NCBI GenBank assembly: GCA_934045905.1
Contig: OW203771.1
Location: 20,158,069 to 20,222,068 of the forward strand
Source of the DNA: Leuctra nigra
Lineage: Eukaryota > Arthropoda > Insecta > Plecoptera > Leuctridae
Direction of reading: 5' to 3'
DNA: 64,000 nt
Shown: positions 54,208 through 64,000 of the stretch, one piece after another
Numbering within the stretch: position 1 is the stretch's first letter
Layout: each line of letters starts with the position of its first letter
Translations under genes and position numbers: made by a program
The notes under the pieces: model-generated
What the model was told of the DNA's origin: nothing
Database searches by the model: none
The model's input: only the letters and a program-made list of their open reading frames with translations

Positions 54208-56974
54208 ATCCCCATAAAAAAACACTTCGTGTAAAAATACCAGCCAAGTCTCTTCTACTAATAAAAAATATATGAAATCTACAAATTCTGTACTGAAAAG
54301 TAATGATATCAAAAAATTTGCCAAGTAAAAACTTTATTTGAAAATCAAAAAATACTTGGCGCATCGTGTATATAAATAGCTTAGATGTATAGGCCAGATA
54401 TAAAATATACATAAAATATACATACATATAGTATACCTATAATGCCCTTAAAAATCGATGCGCCAAGTATTTTTTGATTTTCAAATAAAGTTTTGACTTG
54501 GCAAATTTTTTGATATCATTACTTTTCAGTGCAGAATTTTTAGATTTCATATATTTTTTTTAAGAAGAAGAGACTTGGCTGGTATTTTTACACGAAGTGT
54601 TTTTTTATGGGGAATAATAAGTTTATTCTAACAACTTGTGACACATATGAAATGAACAATTACTAAATTCTTTTAAAAAATCATCACCCTTTACAATTTG
54701 GTTACTACTAATGAATAGCAGCGTATGGTCCTAAATAATTGCTTTAAATGATCTTTCATGAAGAATAGCAAAGGTTTTATTCCAATCAGTCAACCCAGTT
54801 CCGAGATATGGCAACACTTCGGTTTTCAAAATGGCTGCTGAACTTTCTGCAATGCCACATAGAATTTATTTCTATAAATGATGTGTATCATTTTAAGCTT
54901 TCTGAATAGGTATTTATTGTATAGGAGGGAATTATAATAATTTATACATTTGAATGACGTCATTTCCGGTCTCATAAATCGGAACATTCTATTTGTACTG
55001 TTCATATTCCATAGAGATGGCCTTCCGAATCGTTTGGCGCTAGTTTCATACCGATTTGTCTACCAGTTTTTGAGATATGACGTTACTTCCGGTTTAAAAA
55101 TGGTGGCTGAAATCTCTGACCCCTTGAAGTATATTTTAAACATGATTACAATTTTATAATCTGTCTCAAATAGTATATTTATTGCATCAAAATAAATTTT
55201 GTGTGAGATTATTAAAATGTGTGACGTCATTTCCGGTTATGGTATGGGAAACTGCAAATATTATTGATGATAATACATAATGTTGACCATCTAAATTGTT
55301 TTGCGCTGGTTTCGTTGTAATCTATTTAGCCGTTATTGAGATATGATATCACTTCCGGTTTCAAAATGGCGGCTTCCGGTTGGTTTTATAACAAGTCACA
55401 TGAGACGTCAAAAGTACATACGTTACATAAATATCAAAATAATCGGATCAACCTTTGTTGCCAAATAGCCAATCGATGTATTTCAAATTTCATTACGTCA
55501 TTTCTGGTTTCTTTAACATAATGTTTAGTCTTTTGCTACTGATAATGCATAAAGATGACCGTCTGAAACGTTTGGCGCAATTTTCGTTTCAATCAGTCTA
55601 GCCGTTGACGAGATATGACGTCACTTCCGGTTTCAAAATGGCGGCACAAAAAATTCATGGTGTGAAGGTTAAATCAGACGCCAAAAGTGCACACGTGGTA
55701 AAAATGTGGGATCAATCGGTTTAGCCGTTTTGGCTGTGGCCTGTTTACCGGATTTTAGCTCCACCCTACTACTGAGATTATTACTAGGAAAACGCTCAGT
55801 GTAACGCGTTGATGAGCGAGCACGGACACGCGCAACACCTCGAACCGAAATTATGTCTATCGAAAATAGCATTAAAAGCCAATAATTCTTGAAATTCGTC
55901 AGACTTGTAGGTATAAAAATCTCCAAGTATTCCTAAAGTATTAGTCCCAATAACCATGCAAAGTTTTAGGTTGATTGATTGAACCTTTATGATTAGAATG
56001 TTCCTAGTTAATATTCAAAAATCAAAGGATCTATTTAAAAAAATATACCTGGGACCACTCATGTGATATAAGTGTGTGTACTTACACAGTATTAGACGAT
56101 CTTTTGAACGGTCATATCAGTTTCATACGTTTGAAAGTTTCTGCTCTAACTACCTTGGAACTATAAGGAGTCGAAGTAGCCGTGATCAACATTTTTGAGT
56201 AATTTGACAGCCAACACGCAAAATGTCCGTAAAATGTCAATAACTTTTGGATTTAAACACAAATAAGTCTGAAAATTTTCCAAAATACAGATAATGTTGG
56301 TCTTAATGACCATGCAAAGTTTTAAGTTGATCGGTCATACGGTTCTAGTTTAAATTTCAAAAATCATATGAAAGATTTTTTTAAATTTTAACCAATGGGA
56401 GGATTTGGCTGAAACTTTGTATGATTGGGTACAATGTTCGTCGTAATGACTTGTTAAAATTTCAAATTGCTCGGAACAACCAATCAAAAGATATTTTTTT
56501 TAAAATTTGAACCAATCACACGAGCCCGTTCAAAAACGATCCCAGGGACCGCATAGATTACGTTAGTATATGTGCAAAATTTCAGATCGATTGATTGTGC
56601 CGTTTGACCTGGGCTGTGAACACAAAAAAAAAAAAAAAAAAAAACACACAGAGAAAGTGCCATAAGTGTACCGTGGTGACGCTCGCTACGCTCGCTCAAT
56701 TATTATGAAAACCGCCCTAAAACACTGTTTTCACGGCCCTCTAGCGCGCAAAGGGCGTAACCTATTGTTCCCAAATTTGGTATATGTTGTAGGGTGGGCC
56801 ATAGCTCGAAATTAAGATATATCGCAACAATGTGAGATTTTCCAATTTTAAGATCCAGTAGGCCGAAAATGTCACTTTGATGCTTACAGTAAAAGTGGGT
56901 TTGCTCCAGCCTTTTTAAATGAGTGTGTGCGCGCGCCGTGCGACTTGGCTGGCGTGGAGCGACCGCTCCTCTAG
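54208..56974 (+). mobile_element. HINE/Helentron-like element, copy D, with a nested insertion
   Basis: The 5' foldback 54208-54615 (CCATAAAAAAACACTTCGTG, CCAGCCAAGTC and inverted partners) is followed by seven spaced TTCCGGT-type units (54808-55640), three with GACGTCA intact and four with AAAATGG(C/T). The body is split by a family-2 element (55784-56699) and resumes with AACCGCCCTAAAACACTG. It ends in the GGAGCGACCGCTCC hairpin and CTAG. Confidence 0.8.
55784..56699 (-). mobile_element. family-2 Helitron-like element nested in copy D
   Basis: Inserted between A and T without target duplication. The flanks GATTATTA and TTATTATGAAAACC join to give the sequence found uninterrupted in copy A near 17945-17970. 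Ends CTAGGAAAACGC and GCTCGCTCAA are canonical for the family. Confidence 0.85.
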
Positions 56975-57132
56975 ATCAAGCCCTGAATATTTTACAATAT
57001 CAAACCGAATTTGTGAAACAAATGTGGGAATTAGGATTGTGAGCAGAAATCCAATTCCGTAGAAATTTTTGTTTGTAGATTTTTGCCTTTCCACTGATTT
57101 CCGATGGCAAGGAAATAATCTGATTGTAACTA

Positions 57133-58502
57133 CTAGGAAAACGCTCTGTGTAACGCGTTGATGAGCGAGCACGGATATGCGCAACACATCGAACCGAAAT
57201 TCTGTCTATTGAAAATGTCATTAAAAGCCAATAATTCTTTAATTTCGTCACAGACTGGTATAAAAATCTCCAAATATTCCTGCAGTATTAGTCCCAATAA
57301 CCATGCAAATTGAACCTTTATGTTATTTAAAACAAGAAGAGACTATATACCTGTTAATATACTAATTATTACAACCCACTATTGGAAACCTGGTATTCAA
57401 TTTAAAAGCCACACATTAAAACAATATTTCGATGATTATTCTCTCATCTTCATCAGTCAACTGACGACATTCGCCAGCTTTCCCCCCTTTCATCAAAAAG
57501 CCGCTACACCATGACTCACCGCGGTCAAAAACTAAAAGTACATTACGTCCTAATAACTAAAGGTAATGAGTCAGGTACACATTATATCACAGATTAATTA
57601 ATTACGAAGCAGTTTTTTGATGTCAGGAGTCAACAAAGACCTCCATGACTCATCGAACATAAAATTACTCTGGCTAGTAATTAGACGATATGTGTGGCTT
57701 TTAAATTGAATACCAGGTTTCCAATAGTTGGTTGTAATAATTTGAACCTTTATGATTAAAATGTTTCTTGTTAATATTCAAAAATCATAGGATCTATTTA
57801 AAAAAATATACCTGGGACCACTCATATCCCGCAGAATCGGGAATGCTAATGTTATAGAATAGGACCCCGGGAAAATACTGATAAAAGTGTGTGTACTTAC
57901 ACAATATAATACGATCTGTTGAACGGTCATATCAGATTTATACGTTTAAAAGTTGCTCTAACTACCTTGGAACTATAAAGAGTCGAAGTAGCCGTGATCA
58001 ACATTTTCGAGTAATTTCACAGCAAACACGCAAAATATCCGTAAAATGTCAATAACTTTTGGATTTAAACACAGAGAGTCTGAAAATTGTCAAAAATACA
58101 AATAATGTTGGTCCTAATGACCATGCAAAGTTTTAAGTTGATCGGTCATACGGTTCTAGTTTTAATTTCAAAAATCATATGAAAGATTTTTTTAAATTTT
58201 AACCAATGGGAGGATTTGGCTGAAACTTTGTATGATTGGGTACAATGTTGGTCGTAATGACTTGTCAAAATTTCAAATTGATCGCAACAACCAATCGAAA
58301 GATAATTTTTTTTAAATTTGAACCAATCACATGAGCCATTTCAAAAACGATCCCAGGGACCGCATAGATTACGTTAGCATATGTGCAAAATTTCAGATCG
58401 ATTGGTTGTGCCGTTTGACCTGGGCTGAGAACACAAAAAAAAAAAAACACACAGAGAAAGTGCCATTAAAGTACCGTGGTGACGCTCGCTACGCTCGCTC
58501 AA
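57133..58502 (-). mobile_element. family-2 Helitron-like element, carrying a nested MITE
   Basis: Same ends and body as 55784-56699, but longer because of an insert at 57322-57736. It lies about 160 bp from copy D's end. Confidence 0.8.
57322..57736. mobile_element. nested MITE with ~50-bp inverted repeats
   Basis: ATTATTACAACCCACTATTG ... and its complement, extending through GGTATTCAATTTAAAAGCCA. TTGAACCTTTATG occurs on both sides of the insert but once in the uninterrupted relative at 55970-55990. Confidence 0.7.
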
Positions 58503-58529
58503 TAATATTTTGGTAACATTGTCATTGAT

Positions 58530-58726
58530 GACAATAGACCACATTTTAAATTATCTTGTTGGCTCTGCTTTTCAAAAAAAATCATATGCAGTACCGTGAT
58601 CCTCGTATCTATTAGTGTTTTTCAACAATGGATCATAACGTGAATAGTTATTAGGATCACGGTACTGCATATGAAATTTTTTGAAAAGCAGAGCTAACTA
58701 GATAATTTAAATTGTGGTCTATTGAA
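58530..58726. mobile_element. hairpin MITE with ~70-bp arms
   Basis: CAATAGACCACA ... TGTGGTCTATTG ends; arms include GGCTCTGCTTTTCAAAAAAA and ATGCAGTACCGTGATCC with inverted partners. Confidence 0.8.
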
Positions 58727-58729
58727 ATG

Positions 58730-59510
58730 TATCAGCAATGTTGTCATTGGAAATAATAATAAAAATCTAATAAAACTAGATTTTTTGTATCGTGTTGTCA
58801 GATAATTGAGTCCTATAGAAGCAAAACTCATTTTATCCATGTTCTTTCAGAAAGGTCGAAAAACGTTGCATTTATATTGTTTATGCTGAAAATTAAAAAT
58901 ATCGTTTACCCTTCCCCCCCTTCCCCCAAAATTATTGAAAAAAAGATAATACACAATGGACTTATATTAAAAGATGGTTTTAAGGATCATTTTGTGAAAG
59001 TTTTGAGTTCCTATCAATATCATTAACTCCATAATTAATATGCTCGTATTGTATTCAAAATTTGACTCCCCCCCCCCCTGCCCCCCAAAATATGTACAAA
59101 TTTAATATGCACCGTAGCCTAAGTTGATAAGTATATTTTGCTGAGTACGTAGTGAAATTGTTTACATATTTATCATCTAACCCCTTATGTTTATGCCAAT
59201 AATTAACAAATCATTTTATATCATTTTATCCCCCAAAGTATTGAAAAAAATCATGCTCAAAAGCTTATATAAGAAGATTTAAAATAAAATTTTGTGCAAG
59301 ATTTGAGTTCCTATCACCAACTCCGCCATTTTTATTGTAGTATTAAAAATCAGAAAGCCCGACCTCTTGAGTTTGGGCTTTATGGGCACTGGTTTGAGCT
59401 CGTCTGTTGACGCGGCAAGTTTGAATTTAACCCGTAAATCCTATGGTGACGTCACACCACGCTCAACTCGCCCTTATTGTGGAACTCACCCTCAGAGCGT
59501 TTCCCAAGTG
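58730..59510. other. AT-rich, no gene
   Basis: C-runs at about 58910-58925 and 59068-59078. Nothing else recognised. Confidence 0.4.
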
Positions 59511-59514
59511 TATT

Positions 59515-59850
59515 TCCCCACCAATGGACTGCTACCTTGACGCGGTGGTGGGGCTTAAGGGGCCGGCTCACATACGAGTTGATCCCATCTAAGTGCAGTC
59601 CAGGGTCGACCTAGTCCCATGCCCTCCCCAATTCGCTGTCCCCTCGGGCCTGCCTCCCCCCTCGAGATGGTGATCCCCCTGAAATCGGGTCCCACCGGCC
59701 CGAAGCCACCCCCCCCCCCCCCGGTCTGTCCTAATTCTGAACTGGCCCCTCCCCATGTCCCCCACTTATTATCAACAATGTTACAAGTAAAAATTAATGT
59801 GCGCAATATAGCCTCTTCGTTGACGCGTCGTTAAACCATAATAATCTAAT
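59515..59850 (+). repeat. GC-rich SINE-like dispersed repeat, copy 3
   Basis: Starts CACCAATGGACTGCTACC, ends GTTGACGCGTCGTTAAACC and an ATAATCTAATC tail. Contains a C15 run at 59708. Confidence 0.8.
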
Positions 59851-60048
59851 CCTAGTGTGTTAATGGCCCCTGTCTTTCAATGCGATTTTTGTTTAGGAGA
59901 ATACCTAATCTGGACTGATGTTTTTCTACTGAGTGTTTTAAAGGGCGATCGTTACAGTTTGGTACAAAGTTATAATATCAAATGTTTGAAAACATATTAT
60001 TGATCGATTAGGGCCGATCGTCAGGTCATCACGCGGATGTTATTGATG

Positions 60049-60088
60049 TATAAATGCTGGACAGCGAGGTTAGTTGACATTCTCAGTC
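60049..60088 (+). promoter_or_regulatory. TATA box and initiator of the 110-aa secreted protein gene
   Basis: TATAAAT at 60049-60055 is followed 28-36 bp later by an arthropod-type initiator TCAGTC (60083-60088). A 30-nt non-coding first exon (60085-60114) ends at CAA|GTAAGT. Confidence 0.65.
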
Positions 60089-60420
60089 TTCACTCTTGAC
60101 GGAAACCTCAGCAAGTAAGTTGAGAACAATCAAATAATATTTACTCAGGTGTCAAAATATTTCACTGCCGTTTGATGTTTCTGATACTTGTTAATAATTT
60201 TACGAATAGTTAAAAGAGGAGTGGCATAGCACCTCGCATCATACATTATTTTGTAATGTTTTACAATGTAACAATATCCTGTTTCAGAATTCTTCCATGT
60301 TACACTTTCTGACTAAGTTTTCAAAAATTAACAAAATTCTTGACATTTTGACAAGCTTACTCAACATTTAGTAAGCCTTGCAATATTGCAAAGGCTTTAT
60401 CAAGCTTTATGTATTACTTT

Positions 60421-60865
60421 ACTACTTGCACGTAGGAACTACTTTGATCATGGGAGGGATTGCGTCACCCGGAAGGGTGGGTCGGGGGGGGGGGGGGGGG
60501 GGGGCAGGCGCAGCCCCCAGTTTTAGGCCCGCAGGGCGTTTTTTAAGAAGTTAATCTGGGGCTCTAAAAGGCACGAAATGAAGCAAAGTACCCTCCAATT
60601 TTTGCCCCGTAGGGCATTTTCTTCCGAATATAAACAGTTTAAAAGTGATACTTGGATGCTAAACCAAATTACAACAAAAATCTTCCTATTGTTGTCCGCC
60701 CCGCAATTTTTTTTTTTTTTTAGAATTTAAGCAATTTATAAGTGATTTTGGGATGCTAAACTTCATTTTGTATTATGAATTTGGGGGTCAGTTGCTCGAG
60801 TTAGGGGGGGGGGGGATAATACCCCCTTCCTACCCCATGTTCCTTCCTACGCGCCTGCTTTGCTA
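60421..60865. mobile_element. poly(G)-bearing element in the intron
   Basis: Begins GCACGTAGGAACTAC and ends CCTTCCTACGCGCCTGC, inverted versions of each other; carries GCCCCCAGTTTTAGGCCCGC and three G-runs. A relative lies at 3420-3875. The intron's acceptor follows 86 bp later. Confidence 0.65.
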
Positions 60866-60962
60866 ATCTTTATTATCGGTGGGAGGGTTGGGGGGGGGGG
60901 GGGGGGCGCTCTAGCTTCCAAAATGTTGCCAGCACAGTTGTATGTTTTCCAGTCAACCCACA

Positions 60963-61295
60963 ATGCGCATGCTCCGTGCCACGATCCTGCTCAGCGCGCT
61001 GCTGTTGAGCCGCGCAGCCCCGTTTGACGTCATCACCTGCGCGGAGCTGGCTGCGCAAGAGAAGCTGCTTCCCGAGCAGGCCGCTAGAGTGCACGAGTGT
61101 CTGTCGCTGGACATCCCCGCTCCGATACGCCACATTCTGGAGATCAGGCAGAAGGAGCTCGCGGCGCTCGTGTTGGTGGTTGCGGAAGTGAAGAAGACAG
61201 TGGCGGGTTTGGCAATAACTGAAGTTGAAGATGTTTTACCGGAGGTGGTAGCAGCACCGACGAAGATGATTAAAGATTGGTTACCCTGGGGATAA
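60963..61295 (+). CDS. 110-aa secreted protein, unrecognised
   Basis: The ATG lies ten bases after a TGTTTTCCAG acceptor (60952), so the longer frame opening at 60942 is intronic. The start MRMLRATILLSALLLSRAAP is a strong signal peptide. The mature chain of about 90 residues has only two cysteines (TCAELAAQ and HECLSLDIP), is Ala/Leu/Glu-rich and probably helical, and ends MIKDWLPWG. It could be a small odorant-carrier-like or hemolymph or salivary protein, but no family motif supports a call. Coding GC is far above the surrounding AT-rich DNA. AATAAA is at 61452. Confidence 0.75.
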   Translation: MRMLRATILLSALLLSRAAPFDVITCAELAAQEKLLPEQAARVHECLSLDIPAPIRHILEIRQKELAALVLVVAEVKKTVAGLAITEVEDVLPEVVAAPTKMIKDWLPWG

Positions 61296-61451
61296 TGATA
61301 CAGTCAACACTGTGAATGAAGACTAAGTAGATAACAAAATATTTGTAGATGTTAATTTGATAAGAAACTACCGTAATTGTAAGGTAAAAGGGTTACGGTT
61401 TTGTCAAAATAACAACTTACCCAGAAATTCTCACAAAAATATTATATTTAT

Positions 61452-61457
61452 AATAAA
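61452..61457 (+). terminator. poly(A) signal AATAAA
   Basis: Lies 157 bp after the stop codon of the 110-aa secreted protein gene; a second AATAAA follows at about 61470. Confidence 0.6.
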
Positions 61458-61499
61458 TATCAATTTGAAATAAATAATCGCCCCCTCCATGTCAATCAA

Positions 61500-62175
61500 T
61501 TCGCAGAGAGTAAACACGATGTTATAGGAAACTTTAGTGAAGTACAACATGGTAACTTAAAAAAAATATTGGTGTCTTAAATGAAATAAACTATTATAAT
61601 AATACAGTGATGCTTTTCCCATACCTATCCCGATATCTCAAAAATTACACAAAAGTGAATGGTCTTTATAAACAAATTTCTATATCATTAATTTAATTTC
61701 TAAAAACTAATTCTTTATTATTTGGCCACTAACCCAAACTGAATTCCTTGAAACATATTATGTTTTGGAACATCATGCAATTGTCCAACATTTTCACTGA
61801 TTCCATGCATCCCTGGACGAATTTCCAAGCGTGACACTGTAGATCAACTTGACACTTCTGCTCAAATCAACCTTATCAGCCCTTCGCCCGCCACATGTGA
61901 TTTATCATATCACGGGACGTAGTGAACTGATATTTTACACCTAGTTGGCTTGCTAAGCGTATATAGTGATACCTACTCACAATCACTGCTGTAATCGGAA
62001 TGGAATGAACTGATGTCGTTTCAGCTGGCAGCACTGGGGCTGGGGTTGGCACTGGTTACTTCATGTCGTAGCCTGGTTTTGCCCTAGTGCTGCCCCTAGA
62101 GCGGTCTCAACCGAACACGAATAATATGTTTTGATTTGGGCTTGACACTGACAGCGATTTTCAAATGGCAACCGA
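61500..62175. other. intergenic, nothing recognised
   Basis: No supported gene or repeat. An (ATTG)n tract at 62180-62200 marks the tail of the following repeat. Confidence 0.4.
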
Positions 62176-62179
62176 AGAA

Positions 62180-62572
62180 ATTGATTGATTGATTGATTAT
62201 TAGAGTTTAACGGCGCGTCAACGACGAGGTTATATTGCGCACATTAATTTTAACTTTTAACTTTGTTGAACTAAGTGGAGGACATCGGGAGGGGTCGACC
62301 TAACGGGCCCGATCTGGGGGAGTCTGAAACTGGTGGGAAAGCCAGGTCAGAATGGGGACAGACCGGGGGGTGGAGAGCTTCGGGCCGGTGGGACTCGATT
62401 TCAGGGGGATCACCATCTCGAGGGGGGAGGCCGGCCCGAGGGACCCGCGAATTTGGGGAGGGCATGGGACTAGGTCGACCCTGGACTGCACTTGGTTGGG
62501 GCCAACTCGTATGTGAGCCGGCCCCTTAAGCCCCACCACTACGTAAGGTGGCAGTCCATTGGTGGGGCGAAG
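62180..62572 (-). repeat. GC-rich SINE-like dispersed repeat, copy 4
   Basis: Inverted relative to the other three. On its own strand it ends GTTAAACTCTAATAATC then (AATC)n, which helps define the 3' end and points to an RTE/R1-like or SINE tail. Confidence 0.8.
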
Positions 62573-63214
62573 AAATTGAGCTCCTGAGTGTTTTGAAGGA
62601 AAACCTCCAGTAACAACATCAATTTTCGCACCGCCTTTTTGGCGGAGTGGAAGGCTCTATAGTACGTCCAGCGAGCGTGAAGCCAGTTCAGCAAATGCTG
62701 TGTAAAATTCAACAATGGGCTTAGCTTGTAATCCTGAGTGTTTTGACGCGTGTGCGGTTGTAAATATCTCTCAACCACTGCAGGTGTTCTGGAAAGGGTT
62801 GTTTTGTTGGGGTGCCAAATATCTTTCAATGCAGTTGGCTTTTAAAATTCAAGGAAAGTTGTTTAAAATGGCAACAGTGTAGGTGGAAGGGGTGGCAGGT
62901 CATAAAAAGAGTTGTATCTTGTCAGAGCTTAACGGTCGAACAAGGGTCGAACAATACTGCTCATCTTATGAAAGGAATAGCTCCACGCTCGCTGGACTTA
63001 CTATACGAAATATTTCAGAGCAAGAAATAGTGCACTGAGTGAGCACCCAGTGTGCACCACTTCCCAGTCGAAATCGAAAACATTGCCCCAGAGCAACTCG
63101 CACTGCCAGTCGAACACGTCACTTGCACTCAGTGCAGCTCACTCCGATAACGACATAATAAATCAATACGCAAAGTGCGATTACAGACTGATAACACCGT
63201 GCACTGGCCTTGCC

Positions 63215-63560
63215 ATGGGCGTCCACAGGTGTCGAGAGGGGGGGGGGGGGGGGGGGCGCTTGCCCCTCTCTGGATGTCAGGAAAACATACATTTTTGTAG
63301 TGTTTATGAATAGTTAATTCATTTCAAAGTGTAAAAAAATGCCCTGCGAGGCAAGGTGGTACTATGCCCTCCCTCCACTACCCCAAAGTGTAAAATTTAA
63401 AAAAATAAAAATACACCTCATAACGTCTCAAAATTGATTTGAAAGTATCCAAGAACCAAATAAGGCCCTGCGGAGCAAGGTGGGGGGCGCGCCCCTACAC
63501 CCGCTCTACCCATGGAAAAAATATTTTACTTTTCTTGCCCTCCCCTCCCTTAGGGAGGGG
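63215..63560. repeat. poly(G) element fragment
   Basis: CACAGGTGTCGAGAGGGG followed by a G-run (63240-63256), GCCCTGCGAGGCAAGGTGG and GCCCTGCGGAGCAAGGTGG. These phrases are like those of the poly(G) elements. A CCTCCCCTCCC/GGGAGGGGAGG inverted pair lies at 63540-63570. Confidence 0.5.
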
Positions 63561-63715
63561 AGGGGAGGGGGAAAGATCTATTATGTGGTGGATCGATCAA
63601 TCGCAGGAGGTCAGCGCTCAAAAACAATACACGATTATTTAGAATGATCTGCAATATCATCTCGATCATAAAATCAATATAACCTGTTGTGTCAAAAAAA
63701 TGATAAAATAACAGA

Positions 63716-63762
63716 AAGGGTCCAAAAGTGCCATATGGAGACGCTCGCTTCGCTCGCTCAAA
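63716..63762 (-). mobile_element. family-2 Helitron-like end fragment, inverted
   Basis: GGAGACGCTCGCTTCGCTCG then CTCAA, facing the next copy across about 8 bp. Confidence 0.6.
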
Positions 63763-63769
63763 AGTGCAT

Positions 63770-64000
63770 GATTGGGCGAGCGAAGCGAGCGTCTCCTTTT
63801 GGCTCTTTTGGCACGGACCTCTGATTTTTTGGTATTTTTTCTGCTATTAACCGATACACAGGTCGCACCGTTTCACCGATCGATCTGAAATTTTGCACAC
63901 ATGTCAAACCAACCTTCTCTGTTTGCAGATCTTAATTTCTTTGAAATCCATTCATTGGTTAAAATTTAAATAAATATCTCCTAGGCTGAAAAATGAAAAC
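63770..64000 (+). mobile_element. family-2 Helitron-like element, cut by the window end
   Basis: Starts TTGGGCGAGCGAAGCGAGCG, then CTTTTGGCTCTTTTGGCACG and TTTTGCACACATGTC, collinear with 44269-44480. Confidence 0.7.

Noticed and set aside
55669..57251. Arg-rich minus-strand ORFs
   Set aside because: They read across the conserved CTAGGAAAACGC end of family-2 elements and recur at 51142 and 57000.
60942..60962. Upstream in-frame start adding seven residues to the 110-aa protein
   Set aside because: It overlaps the TTTTCCAG acceptor; the spliced message starts at 60953, and the ATG at 60963 gives a clean signal peptide.

Overview
The window is eukaryotic, and almost certainly an insect nuclear genome. 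It carries a complete intron-split odorant receptor (7tm_6 family, known only from insects), a CBM14 chitin-binding secreted protein, GT-AG introns and a very heavy load of transposable elements. AT-rich DNA, small secreted-protein genes and abundant Helitron-like, hAT, Harbinger and non-LTR elements suggest a repeat-rich insect, possibly hemipteran; the order is a guess. No operon, CRISPR array, plasmid or phage feature is present.

Layout. 1-3 kb: no clear gene, apart from a 30-bp minisatellite (about 1285-1785) and one weak exon. 3.0-15.3 kb: an unrecognised gene on the + strand, almost all of whose introns are phase 0. Its exon-2/3 region has been tandemly duplicated, giving extra in-frame exons. 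A second duplicated exon pair lies at 9.7-10.3 kb. 15.9 kb: an isolated odorant-receptor-type first exon. 17-21 kb: two convergent copies of a Helentron/HINE-like element that carry arrays of an ETS+CRE+YY1-like motif. 23.9-26.9 kb: a 5'-truncated CR1/L2-like LINE on the minus strand. 27.1-29.0 kb: a two-exon CBM14 protein. 29.7-30.7 kb: a two-exon minus-strand gene for a His-rich, apparently GPI-anchored small protein. 31-32 kb: a tRNA-related SINE split by a hAT MITE. 32.8-43.2 kb: a complete eight-exon odorant receptor (425 aa) with TE-filled introns. 44-46 kb: nested Helitron-like, hAT and SINE copies. 46.9-48.8 kb: a partial minus-strand gene for a Cys-containing small protein. 51-58.5 kb: nested Helitron-like elements. 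60.0-61.5 kb: a TATA-driven two-exon gene for a 110-aa secreted protein. 61.5-64 kb: repeats.

The genes are unrelated neighbours; no pathway joins them. The most notable signal is the non-autonomous element family (copies A-D). It combines Helentron-type ends (subterminal inverted repeats, a 3' hairpin, CTAG, no target duplication) with tandem units, of about 118 bp where most regular, that pair an overlapping ETS/CRE site with a YY1/PHO-like ATGGCGGC site. Exon models rest on reading frame, splice-site consensus and matching intron phases, and no transcript evidence was available.
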